A stretch of DNA of 64,000 bases, taken from Gibbula magus. Lineage: Eukaryota; Mollusca; Gastropoda; Trochida; Trochidae. Positions 23,286 through 34,989 of the stretch are shown piece by piece. Location: NCBI GenBank assembly GCA_936450465.1, contig OW388300.1:54216035-54280034 (forward strand), given 5' to 3'. Below the pieces are notes generated by a model. That model was given only the letters and a program-made list of their open reading frames with translations. It was not told where the DNA came from and searched no databases. The position numbers were made by a program, and so were the translations under genes. Position 1 is the first letter of the stretch; each line of letters starts with the position of its first letter.

Positions 23286-23866
23286 TGCAAATATCCTTTT
23301 AAATGTTCTCCTGCTTTAAATTGTTATTTGCAGAGGAAGAGGTCTTACCTGGTGGAGGACATCCTAAAAGAAGGTCGCAAGATCTCTCTTGTCAAATGGA
23401 TTGGTTTCCCAGAACCAACATGGGAAAAATTGAAAATATCATTGAAATCTAAATCCATCCATTTTTTATATTATACTCCCGACCATTGATATAGTAATAC
23501 CAATGATTCCGTCCGTACCCAATGGCTCCCATTCAGAGAGATCAATACCTTTGTCAAAAAAACATACCGTTTTCCAGAATTCAAGGCTCATAGTATCAAT
23601 TTAATCTGCTTTCTTTTAAAAGATCATGACATTTGAAGTGAGTTTGAAAACCAGCTTCATGAAATTTTCTCAATCTCATTGAACTTTGATTCAAACTTTT
23701 CATTTGTATCTCACCGTGTTTCTGATCTTAGTGAAGCCCCATTGGGGTCATGTCAAGTGGTCTTCGCTGTGGTCTTTCAACTTTCACCCAAAAGAAACGC
23801 TGTGAGGTACAAGTGAAACTTTGGATCTGATTTCAATTGATCTGATTCTTTAAGATTTTTTTTTTT

Positions 23867-25304
23867 ATCCCACCGGTATGTAATACCGTGGGATATAGTC
23901 ATCGCCCCGTCCGTCTGTCCGTCCGTCCGTCCGTCTGTCCGTCCGTAATCATTTCGTTTCCGGAGCAGAACTCTAAAACCATTCATGATATCTTTCTGAA
24001 ACTTTGCATGTGTATTACCCACCAACTGAAGTGGTGCCTTTTGATATTTTCAGATTTCTGAAAATTTTATTTTTTTTCGTTTCCATAGAAACATGTTGAA
24101 GTTGGACTTTGTTCATAGACAGGTTCATTTCCGGAGCACAGCTCCAAAACCGTTCATCATATCTTCCTGAAACTTTGCATGTGTATTACCCACTAACTGA
24201 AGTGGTGCCTTTTGATATTTTCAGATTTCTGAAAATTTTATTTTTGTTCGTTTCCATAGAAACATGTTGAAGTTTTGGACTTTGTTCAGAGACAGGTTCG
24301 TTTCCGGAGCACAGCTCCAAAACCGTTCATCATATCTTCTTGAAACTTTGCATGTGTATTACCCACTAACTGAAGTGGTGCCTTTTGATATTTTCAGATT
24401 TCTGAAAATTTTATTTTTGTTCGTTTCCATAGAAACATGTTGAAGTTGGACTTTGTTCAGAGACAGGTTCGTTTCCGGAGCACAGCTCCAAAACCGTTCA
24501 TCATATCTTCTTGAAACTTTGCATGTGTATTACCCACTAACTGAAGTGGTGCCTTTTGATATTTTCAGATTTCTGAATTATTTTTTTTTCGTTTCCATAG
24601 AAACATGTTGAAGTTGGACTTTGTTCAGAGACAGGTTCGTTTCCGGAGCACAACTCCAAAACCATTCATCATATTTTCCTGAAACTTTGCATGTGTATTA
24701 CCCACTAACTGAAGTGGTGCCTTTTGATATTTTCAGATTTCTGAAAATTTTATTTTTGTTCGTTTCCATAGAAACATGTTGAAGTTGGACTTTGTTCAGA
24801 GACAGGTTCGTTTCCGGAGCACAGCTCCAAAACCGTTCATCATATCTTCTTGAAACTTTGCATGTGTATTACCCACTAACTGAAGTGGTGCCTTTTGATA
24901 TTTTCAGATTTCTGAATTATTATTTTTTCGTTTCCATAGAAACATGTTGAAGTTGGACTTTGTTCAGAGACAGGTTCGTTTCCGGAGCACAACTCCAAAA
25001 CCATTCATCATATTTTCCTGAAACTTTGCATGTGTATTACCCATTGATTGAAGTGGTGCCTTTTGATATTATCAGATTTTTTCTGAATTTTTTTTTTTCT
25101 GTTTCCATAGAAACATGAGAGGGATGTTGGTTGTTGTTGATTTTGACTGCTTCTGGAGCAGAAGTCTAAAACCCTTAACATTCCTGAAACTCTGTAATAC
25201 CCACTAACTGAAGTACGGTAGTAGATACACAAGTATCTGTAAAAGATGTGTTTTACAAATTTTGTGGAACCGGTGGGATATGTCATCTTCTGATGACTCT
25301 TGTT
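23867..25304 (+). mobile_element. Helentron-like element with a 171-bp satellite core (family 1)
   Basis: The 5' end has ATCCCACCGGT (23867-23877), then a (CCGT)n stretch, then seven to eight monomers. The inverted partner ACCGGTGGGAT is at 25269-25279, followed by the hairpin GTCATCTTCTGATGAC (25282-25297) and CTCTTGTT. GTGGTGCCTTTTGATATT recurs at about 24031, 24202, 24375, 24546, 24714, 24885 and 25051, a 166-173 bp period. Neighbouring monomers are almost identical. Each contains the hairpin GGAGCACAGCTCC. It is a longer version of the 16.84-17.40 kb copy and has no coding capacity. Confidence 0.75.
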
Positions 25305-25576
25305 TTAAAAGGGAAAAACTTTTCCCTTCGATCATAAATTTGGTTTGGATCTAATATTGGTTACTTAGCTTGATACCGTGTATATCCAAAAATTAAATGT
25401 TTGCACTGATTATTTTAAGAGTGTTTCTGCAAGGAAGAAAAGAATGATTTGTACGATTTTAAAAAAACTCACAGATATAGTCTGTCAAATTAAGTTGATG
25501 AATGTTTGTTTCTATTTGTAAATTTGTGAATTTTTTGTATGGTATAATTATGTTATTAAATTGTATTGAGTTAATT

Positions 25577-26232
25577 AAAATCCCCTGCTGCGCGTTTAGC
25601 ATGAAGCAGAGGACATGGTATTGGGTACCATCTTTATGTACGTCCATATATGTACGACATGGAGTAAGAACGAAGATCAATTTTATGGATACACAACTTC
25701 TTTATTCTGTATTGGCGACGTTTCGACATAGATACTAATGTCATTGTCAAGCAGGTCATAACCTGCTTGACAACGACATTAGTATCTATGTCGAATCACC
25801 TGCTTGACAATGACATTAGTATCTATGTCGTCGCCAATACAGAATAAAGAATTTGTGTATCCATAAAATTGTTCTTCATTCTTCATCACCTCAACTTCTA
25901 GAATGCCCATCAAAGATCACATGGAGTAACTCAACTATTCACGCGATTCTTTTCATATTTTGTATATAGGTTCACAGTTAATAGTAAGAGTAATGTTCCT
26001 ACAGAGTTTTGTGACTTTTCAGGGTCACAACAAGACTTTGCCATTTAACCCTATTCAGTGTGAGTATCGTAATAACCATTCACTGGATTCTTATCATATC
26101 TTACGCTAATTATGTTCTCCAAGGGAAGATTCAGGACCCAGTTAAAATTTGGTGACCATGACCTTATTTTTTTAAATTCCAGTATTTATTTGTTGCGCGA
26201 GATCATATCACCTTGGTGGTAATTGCTTGTTT
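25577..26232 (+). mobile_element. Helentron-like element (family 2), interrupted
   Basis: It starts near AATCCCCTGCTGCGCG (25579) and ends with GTTGCGCGAGATCAT, a CACCTTGGTG hairpin (26209-26218) and GCTTGTTT. The interior satellite (AACTCAA, ATTCTTTTCATATTTTG, CAAGACTTTGCC) is shared with 33.94-34.73 kb. It is split by the insertion at 25668-25918. Confidence 0.6.
25668..25918. mobile_element. foldback retroelement insertion with 11-bp target duplication
   Basis: ACATGGAGTAA flanks the insert at 25657-25667 and 25919-25929, and removing the insert restores the family 2 satellite. The insert is largely an inverted duplication: TGGATACACAACTTCTTTAT then GGCGACGTTTCGACATAG on the left, and the reverse complement on the right. 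The minus-strand motif GACAT, loop, ATGTC, then GAAACGTCG is the structural counterpart of the hammerhead-like motif at 39.25-39.30 kb. Inverted, partly duplicated termini are known from Penelope-like elements. That assignment is inference. Confidence 0.6.
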
Positions 26233-26693
26233 AATATGTCATTTACCTTATAATGGAAATTATAATTTTGTTGTGTAAAAGAATTGTATGTGTATTTTAA
26301 ATGCAATATGTTACATTTTAGAAAACAGTTGGTTTTCAATTGATTCAATTATGGGATTAATGAATTTTTATAAACAGTTCCCATCAACATTACTAATTAA
26401 TATTTTATATCAGGAAAGGGTCCATGGGGTACCTGGGCTCCTATCTTTGATCATAACTTGAATATTCTCTCGAATAAAAAAATCAACACTTAATACATTT
26501 CATTGTTGTTTTTGTAACATGTATTTACAACTGCATCTCTAAAATTGGCACACCTAAAATTAATATTCCTTTGAACACACTAAACTAATTTTAGTAACTT
26601 ATTTTGCATTGCTTTTAGCTTGGAAGCAAATGATCTTTAATCTAGGGTTGCATTGGTCATTTCTCAAAGTTCTTGAGTGATGTTTGCATTATT

Positions 26694-28044
26694 AGCAGCT
26701 CCGACTTATATCAGTGCGCGTTTTGTATTCGCTATAACTTTTTTCCTATTAGGTTTTGAGAACTCATATACATAACTTCTTACTTATACCCCTGGGGAAT
26801 TTTTTTGACATGTTCACATCCAACGTCAAAGGTCAAGGTCACGAGTTCTGAAATCGCTAAAAAAAATCCTTGTAAACACGATAACTTGAAAAATATTTGT
26901 GCTATTAGGCTCTTCTTTGGTGTATATCAACTATGGAGAAACGCCAAGATTTGAAAAGGTTTTCGCTAACATCCGTCAATGGTCAAGGTCTTATCGAGGT
27001 CACAACCTAAGCATGCTTTTGCGAAAATGTCTTATTTCAACTATTAACACTTTAAATCATTACATGATTGTGATACACAATGAAAAGTGATCACTGATTG
27101 TGTGACCTTGAATTTCAAAGGTCAAGGTCACGAGATATGGTCATGCTGACCAGTTCTGAAATCACTAAATAACTTCTTTCCAAGGAGGTATCAACACCTC
27201 ATATACATAACTTCTTACTTATGCTCCTGGGGAATTATTTTGACATGTTCATATTCAAGGTCAAAGGTCAAGGTCACAAGTTCTGAAATTGCTAAAAAAA
27301 ATCCTTGTAAACACGATAACTTGAAAAATATTTGTGCTATCAGGCTCTTATTTTAAAGGTCAAGGTCACGAGATATGGTCATGCTGACCAGTTCTGAAAT
27401 CGCTAAGTAACTTTTTTCCATGAATATATTACCACCTCATATAGATAGCTTAATTTCTTTCTTATACACCTGGTGAATGATTTTGACATGTTCACATTCA
27501 AGGTCAAAGGTCAAGGTTTCTGAAATCACTACAACAATCCTTGTAAACATGATAACTTCATACTTTTTTGTGCTATTAGGCTCTTATTTGGTATATATGA
27601 ACTATGGAAAAAGACCAATATTTGAAAACGTTTTCGCTAAAATCTGTCAAAGGTCAAGGTCGCAGTGAGGTCAAAACTTAAGCATGCTTTTGTGAATATG
27701 CCGTATTTTAACTATGAACACTTTGAGTCATTGCATGATTATTATACGCGATGAAAAGTGATCATTGATGGTGTGACCTTGAAGGTCAAAGGTCAAGGTC
27801 ATGAGATATTGGTTAAGGCCACGTTAATCCTTTGATCAAATTTTGAAAGAAGAAATAGGTTTTAAGAACAAACTTGTGAAAAGTGACCCAAGTGATGATT
27901 AGTAATAACTCGAATAATGAACAAACGTTTGTTAAAAAGAATTGCCATTTTATTGATGCTGACGAGAAGGCGGAACAGGGAAAGGCGAGATCCTAAGTTT
28001 CGGAGCTGCTCTGCTTTTGCGGTGTCCCGCAAACGCTAATCTAG
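26694..28044 (+). mobile_element. Helentron-like element B (family 3), full length
   Basis: It begins AGCAGCTCCGACTTA (26694), has the inverted partner GTTTCGGAGCTGCT at 27997-28010, then a TTTGCGG/CCGCAAA hairpin (28016-28033) and ends CTAG (28041-28044) before T. The core is a higher-order repeat of about 437 bp (CCTTGTAAACACGATAACTT at about 26864, 27301 and 27537), with a deletion in the middle copy. The core is rich in AGGTCA half-sites. It is the inverted, uninterrupted relative of element A. Confidence 0.65.
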
Positions 28045-28930
28045 TTATACCTAAATAGGTAAACAAACTTTTGAGATGCAGTTGTTTATCAGAGTTCATC
28101 AACTTGTGGATCAACTCAACTCAATTCCCTTTCACAATACAAAATATTTCATCAGTTACCAGTTATTCATCATATTCTCAAAATACACCTCTTTATTTGC
28201 GAATATACCTCCATACATCTCCTTTACCAGATGCTATCCATAGGATACCAGATCACCAGATATACCAACATATTCACGTCCCTTCATTATATATACTCAC
28301 ATGCAAAAGAAATGCAAGTCAAGTTGCATGTCTACATCATTTAAATGGTCAATATCATACCGGTATACAATAAAATATTACAGGGTCAAGTGAACAAACA
28401 TGAACGTTGAGTAATGTGAAGGTCTTGACCAATCTATGACGTCATTAGTTTGGTCTCATGGATACAGTGTCAGAGGTAGAGTTGTTCTATACAATCTTGG
28501 AAGAAAAAATATCTTAAGCTTTGGCCTTAACCATCTTGGAATATTTTTATATTCCAATATGGTATAACAAATCTTAAGATATCTATGGAAATCTTAAGAT
28601 ATGATCAAAACCTGAAACCTCTTGTGGGGAAATCTACACGACTGAACTATAGCCTGAGTAAGATTTTTTTAAATTGCAAACCAAACAACACAAGGCCATG
28701 GCGAGTTGATCAAAGTTCTATAGTTCCAATTCTTTCATTTGAAAATGGGAAAGATTCATGTTCAATATTTTATCTGATGTGATTTAAACATTATTTTATT
28801 TCCAAAAACACAGGAATTAACCACCAAAAAATACATGCAATATAAAATGCAAGACCTGTTTTATATCATGCTAGGAAAATGAGAAAGTCTTATGTTTTTT
28901 AGTAAACTCATGCAATGCTATAATCTAATG
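28045..28930. other. non-coding stretch
   Basis: No supported gene. ATCTTAAGAT palindromes recur near 28511-28606. The 100-codon ORF at 28071 has no domain or splice support. Confidence 0.4.
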
Positions 28931-28939
28931 AATGTTTAT

Positions 28940-29660
28940 GTTAGGTCAGTGGTATTACACCGAATCTAAGTAATTGTAAATGTTCACGACTAGGAATTTA
29001 AAGAATATTTGCATCTAAAAAATGTGTAAACCAGTAACAATGATGAAAATGATATGATTTTCTTAGTTATAATGCAAGTATTCTGTTAGCAATATAAAGT
29101 CACCATGAGAAATAATGATGCAGTAGATTTGAAACGATACACCTCTTCAAACACAAAATCAAGCACAACAAAACAAATTAACTATTAATGACGTTATAAT
29201 TGCATGAATTTTTTAATTTCAAAGCATATTGTAGCCTATAAGATAACCTAAGTTCTAACACTCCACCTGATTTGGAAAAGAACAAATCTAAAATCAGCGA
29301 TTGAATATCGAAAAATACTAAAAAAAACTCCGAAATTACTCCCAACGGACGCACAGACACCCATTCTATCGGAAACTTGTAATGTCGAAACGTTCTTATT
29401 ATGTTTTAAACGAATTATCGACGAATTCGACAAATCGCCTAAGGATTTCATTAAGCAACTCCTGTGTATGACGTCACATCGCTAAAGACAGCTAACGGCG
29501 GCCCGGCAGACTGTTAAAGGATTGGGATAATTAGCTGGCCAATTTTACTCACTTTGAATGGCCATATCTTAGTAAGTAGTTGACCCTTCGAAATAATCTT
29601 ATGTGTTTTGTTTACTTGAAAGCATTGTCTATATGGATGAACGAATTAACATAGAAAAAA
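28940..29660 (+). repeat. 700-bp direct repeat, second copy at 59.4-60.13 kb
   Basis: Long base-level identity with 59411-60130, including AAATCAGCGATTGAATATCG, CTCCTGTGTATGACGTCACA and GGATTGGGATAATTAG. ORFs in this stretch are not conserved in the other copy, so it is treated as non-coding. It carries TGACGTCA at 29469-29476. Confidence 0.65.
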
Positions 29661-29689
29661 GGAGAGAGATTCTATTATCTTTAAAAAAA

Positions 29690-30255
29690 TATAGTGACTT
29701 TGGTGGAAAATGATTTGATGGAAGGAAAATGACTGACGAAAATGTTGCCTTTTGTGAAAAAAGTGACTTTGGTGAAAAAATTATTTAATGAAAATATTGA
29801 CTTCGATTAAAAAAAATTTCTTTTGTGAAAAATGACTTTGATGAAAATATTGACTTTAATTAAAATATTGACTTTGATGAAAAAAATGACTTTGATGAAC
29901 AAAAATGACTTTGATGGAAAATAAAAGACTTTGGTGAAAACATTGACTTTAATTTTAAAAAAGTGTTTTTGGTGAATAAATTATTTGATGAAAATATTGA
30001 CTTTGATGAAAAAAAAATCTTTGATTGAAAATAATTACTCTGATAAAAATATTGACTTTGATGAAAAAAGTGATTTGGTGAAAAGAAATGACTTTCATGG
30101 GAAAAGTTACTTTGAAGAAAACAAATAAATTTGATGAATAATATTTCTTTAATAAAGATATTGACTTTGATTTAAAAAAAGTATCTTTGCTGAAAAAATG
30201 ATTTGGTGAAAAAAATAACTTTGATGAAAATCTTGACTTTGATAAAACAAATCTT
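29690..30255 (+). repeat. degenerate minisatellite, TGACTTTGATGAAAA units
   Basis: About 25 degenerate units of 15-25 bp built on TGACTTTGATGAAAA, with variable A runs. The strand is strongly purine-rich. Confidence 0.85.
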
Positions 30256-30655
30256 AACTTTGATTAATGATGCTTCAATTTCTTTCCTGAAACAATATCA
30301 ATAAAAAACGATTGTAGAAACTGACATTGACATTGTTTCTTCAATCCTTATTTATACGAAAACTTGATCGAGGGGGAAGGGAGAATGGGTAAAAATATTT
30401 ACAATGGGGGAAAAGTGCCATATTTATCTAGTATAAATGAAACACAGTCATAGAATTATTTGTAAGAACAGGGTCAAATTTGCAACAGTTTTAATGGAGA
30501 GAGAAAGATGTTGTAATATTATTTCGGGTTAAGGGAATCTGAATAGCATTTAGCTAATTTACAAGTATGTAAAAATGAAGTTTGGAAACTCAGTACTAGT
30601 ATATCAGTGAATTTATTTTATTTTTGCCAAATGAATAACTAAATAGTAGACTGGA
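30256..30655. other. 3' flank of the KDZ gene
   Basis: AT-rich, with no exon after the stop at 30656. AATAAA-like sequences on the minus strand could serve as poly(A) signals. Confidence 0.3.
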
Positions 30656-33600
30656 TTACTTTTTGTTGCTTGCTTCCAAAGACAGCCAGCTAAACTCCTC
30701 TTCGTTGGTAATAGTCAGATTGTCTGCTAAGAAAAGGTGGTCATAATAAGTTATTACCCGTCTTTACACAAAGATTAGAAAACAAACAGAAAATGGCTGA
30801 TTTTTTCATTTTTAGTTTATTAAGGATAGAATTCAATCTGTTCACTTATGAAGATACATTTGGATAATTCTTAAAGCAAAACAGATCATGACGAAATTTA
30901 TAAATCCTCAAAATATCACAGAGATTAAAAAAAAAGATTATGTGTAAACTGTAAATACCTTAATTACTGGAAGTTGGCTCTATTTTACTATGCCAAAAAT
31001 GTGAAGTTCTTTTAGCTTGTTTTTTGTACTAAGCATGTTTATAGTGTGACATGCGTATTGCATATTTACCATCTTTCACAGACTTGATTGTCCTGTTCAA
31101 GGAAGCCCTTTGTTCAAAAAGTTTTCTTGCTTCATCTAATGAGCCTGATAATAAAACAAAGTTATAAATGTAAATGACATAAACAAATCCATTCTCTTCC
31201 TACAGAGGCTCCTCCCTTCATATTTTTTATCCTAATCTCTCTTCTACTATGAGGAATTTCTCGGCTAGAAATGGAGTGTTCTGATTGATTGCATTTGAAT
31301 CTAGTTGTGCAATCAGCGACACTGTTGTAAAGGTGACATTTGAGACACGTCATAATTTTTTATATTTTTTTACACATAATAGAAGAGAGGTTAGGGTGGA
31401 AAATCTGAAGAGAGTAAACTGTGTGGGAAGAGAATGATACACATCGAATGTTATAACAAAAATATGAGCAACGAAGCCATCAATTACATATAAATGAAGC
31501 CTATAGAACCTAAAAAGACAACCGTAAAGAATAATCTACTATTACTTTGCATATCCACTTTTGTTTCAAAATAAATCAAATTAATACGCAGGTTAAATTT
31601 GATATTTATGGGAGTCTTAAAAACATACTTTCTTTTGTGAGTGTCTCCAACAATTGCTTCTTTGCAGCCAGGGCAGAGTCATATTTCGACTCAACTCTTT
31701 CAACTGGAAATGGAAATTCATATGCATATTGTATTTGAAAATAAATATGCTAAATCTCTAATAAAAGTTAAATCTTCACTTATGTTTTAAAACAGAGAGA
31801 GGTATGTAATAGTAAACTACTAAATCTAAATCTATTAATATGATATGTTGGCAAAAAAGTGGATGTTTAAAGTTTGGGAAGTGACAAAGAACATCAGATG
31901 ACCTGTAAGAAAAAAGGCTACAACTTTCAGGATTAATCGTGTACCTAAAAATAGTCTGATTGACTATTAGATGTTTTGATGTGATACACTGAGTTTTGCT
32001 CAACAATTTGAACACAACAGATTATTAAAATATTGACCTCTGCCTTGATTATATTACATGGGGGAAAAACATTCTCTGAGATTAGAAGGGCAGGACTCAA
32101 CCCGATTCGAAGGAACTAAAAATCACTAAAATCTTTAAATACTTTGTCTTATTAACATGAAACTGCTTACCTAATTTGCTTTTTATTTTTTCCGAAAAAT
32201 AGAACAGGGCGTCCACAAGCGAATCATGCCTGTTCCCAATGGTTATTTCCTTGGAGATTCTGTTGAATTTCCTTAGAAATGACCACAGCCTTTCTGTGCC
32301 TTCCCCATCGTTCATCCCTGTGGGGATCACATTTCTTTGACCAAAGGACAGCTGTAAAGGAAATTGAACGTTAGGTATTCACCTGACTTTGAAATGCTCA
32401 CTGTGAAGAAAGAAATTACGTTTTGCAAATGATATAAGAAATTAGGGATTTCCTAATATTTCAGTCACATAATGTGACAATTTCAGTTTTGAGAGGATTG
32501 ATTTCTTGAAAGTAGGCTACCATAGGAGCGAAAAAAGTATTGAAATACCCATAAATCATGCCAATTACAAAAACAATTCTGCCCTAATGTTTACCGGTAA
32601 TCCTTAATAACAATAGGAAACATTAGAATAAAAACAATAACTTTTCAAAATTGTTTGACAACAAATATAACAAATTTTAAAGCTAAGTTCTGATTATTTG
32701 TATGTCATTGAAATTTTTCTTATACCTCGCAGGGCCTGTTGTGAGCAAAACTGTGAAACACTGGAACAGCGAAGGTTGTGCTCTCAATTAGGTCCATTCT
32801 GTTGTTGTTCTGCATAAAGAAGTTAAAAGAGTTTAACATAAAACTAAGAATCTCCTATAAATTTTATTTGAATTGACTTATCTTGCGTTTCAATGTTATT
32901 ATAAGAATAGACCCATTAGCTCTGTAATGTAATAAGGATTTATGTTATTCATTATCATTAAAAGATTAACATATCAAGAAATAAGGCATTACCCAGTCAC
33001 CAAATTTTAAGATTATATATAATATGATTTATCATCTAAATTGGTCAATCTTTGTCCAAATAAAATTTAACAAACAAACAAAGTCAACTACATCCTCCGC
33101 CAAGTGGGAAAAGTTTAAAACATTGAAAATTGATCATGGAGCTTAATTCTTTAATAAACCCTAAATCACTCATTATTAATAAAATCATGCTACAATAATA
33201 GTCATCTTTTAATTTTAGTTTACAAGATCTGTTCTGGAAGGAAAATTGTAAAAAGCATTTTCAGTTTTGTTCAAGAATCACGATGAATAAGGTTATTATG
33301 ACATTGCCAAAAAATGAATATGCAGATAAAAGTTTTTAACTTACCACAAGATGCTTTCTAAGCATGCAGGCAATGTCATACATAAATATGACATCCTTTC
33401 CACATGCCTCACTGTGCACTTGTTCCAAAAAAAGAACTGAGTATGCCAGTCTGAAAATTAAAATGATTATCATTATGAACATTTCAACAACCACTTAGGA
33501 AAATAATGATGTTTGAAGAACATCTTAATCATTTTCAAATGTAATTGAAACATATATTTACTTAAAATTTGTTTGAAAATTTAAATTCAAAGGGGACAAC

Positions 33601-33939
33601 TTTGGTGATCCCAGAGGCTCCACACTTACTTTTCTCCATGCCTCAGATTGCAAAATTTCAGGGGGTGGTCATGTTTACAAACTGAGCCAAAGACGCCAGT
33701 GATGTCAAGCTTGGCAGTCTTATTTTTCGAACGAATGTTGTGCCCTGCCTGGAAGGTTGAACAGCCCTGTAAATGCAAATCAACTGATGTTACGTTTTGG
33801 GTTCATCATATAAGTTGGACAGACAACAAGCATTGGCATAAGCCATGACTTTTCAGGCCTGATGAGATAAACATTGAATTTTAGGTAAATACGAAACTCA
33901 TTTGATTACAAACAACTTGGTATTTCAATGGAAAAACTT

Positions 33940-34725
33940 TATTATCCCCCGCCGCGCGTTTTATTCGGCTGCGTCCGTCCGTCCGTACGTACGTCCGTAC
34001 GAAATGGAATAACTCAAATACTATTCTCTGGATTCTTTTCATATTTTGCATATGAGTTCATCATAGGAAGAGTAATGTTCTTACACAGAGGTTTGCTACC
34101 TTGACCTTCATTTCAAGGTCACAACGAGACTTTGTCATTTTACCCTTGTCAGCGGGATATCTCAATAACCATTCGCTGGATTCTCTCCATATTTTACACA
34201 TAGCTTCTCCAAGGAAAGACGACGGGCTGATTAGATTTTGGTGACCTTGACATTATTTTCAAGGTCACAGCGGATATTTGAATTTTTCGACATGTTAATG
34301 TACATGTAAAGCTTGTCAGCGGGATATCGCAAAACCATTCACCGGAATTCCATCATTTCTTACACAAAGCACCTTCTAGGGAAGACGACGGGCTGATTAG
34401 ATTTTGGTGACCTTGACATTATTTTCAAGGTCACAGCGGAACTTTGAATTTTTTGACATGTTAATGTACATGTTAAGGTTGTCAGCAGAATATCTCAAGA
34501 ACCATTCATCGTAATTCCATCATATCTTAAATATTGCACCTCCTAGGAAAGACAAAGGACTGATTAGATTTTGGTAACCTTGAAATTTTTCTCAAGGTCA
34601 CAGTGGAGCTTTGCCTTTTTCGACATGTTTGACAGTCGATTTTGCTGATCTTGACATTATTTTTAAATTTTGAAGTATAAACTTGCGGCGGGGGATCATG
34701 TCACCTTAGTGACAACTACTTGTTT
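33940..34725 (+). mobile_element. Helentron-like element (family 2) in a KDZ intron
   Basis: The 5' end is ATCCCCCGCCGCGCG (about 33944), then a (CCGT)n tract. The inverted partner GCGGCGGGGGAT is at 34685-34696, followed by the hairpin GTCACCTTAGTGAC (34700-34713) and CTTGTTT. The core has about three 167-bp monomers (GTCAGCGGGATATC at about 34148 and 34315; variant at 34482). It lies between KDZ exons 3 and 4. Confidence 0.7.
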
Positions 34726-34989
34726 GGATAAGACATAAAACAGAATTAAAAAGATACATACATTTTATTTTCTTGATCCTTGGTAGTTATTGACGTACCG
34801 GTCAACTTCACTTTGTTCGAGAGAAAAAAGGATTGTCCTTATGGCGCACATCGAACCCCTCCCTCGACGATTTTTTGTGGACGAGTCCAAAATTGGCGTC
34901 CACTGCCACTATTATTTTGTTGGAACTCTACAACAAACATCAAATATACAGAATAAAGATGATATATTCAGGAGACATTAGGAGAGATA

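Larger units (their letters stand above)
21276..23452 (+). pseudogene. chromodomain protein, broken multi-exon fragment
   Basis: Four candidate exons: about 21276-21330 (donor AGCA/GTAAGT), 21762-21818, 22554-22598 and 23334-23452. In one consistent phase they read NEMSNGTLSLDNVEEIDS, VVLNVAPTAAPKKKRKKT (an SV40-type nuclear localisation signal), IRTRQAQQLTKKNK and EEEV. The last exon then needs a frameshift to give YLVEDILKEG and SLVKWIGFPEPTWE, the core of a chromodomain. It needs another to give ENIIEI and a stop at 23450. The first exon begins exactly where element A ends (21275), so its 5' part was lost or displaced. The chromodomain match is by motif: aromatic Tyr, VExIL, LVKWxGxP and TWE. 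A chromodomain binds methylated histone tails. Whether it was a host gene or part of a transposon is unknown. Confidence 0.45.

Noticed and set aside
25008..25286. 92-codon minus-strand ORF
   Set aside because: Lies inside the satellite-cored element and its terminal hairpin.
17503..28044. Classical Helitron call for elements A and B, based on the hairpin plus CTAG end
   Set aside because: The 5' end does not start with TC, and there is an inverted terminal partner, so a Helentron-type design fits better than a canonical Helitron.
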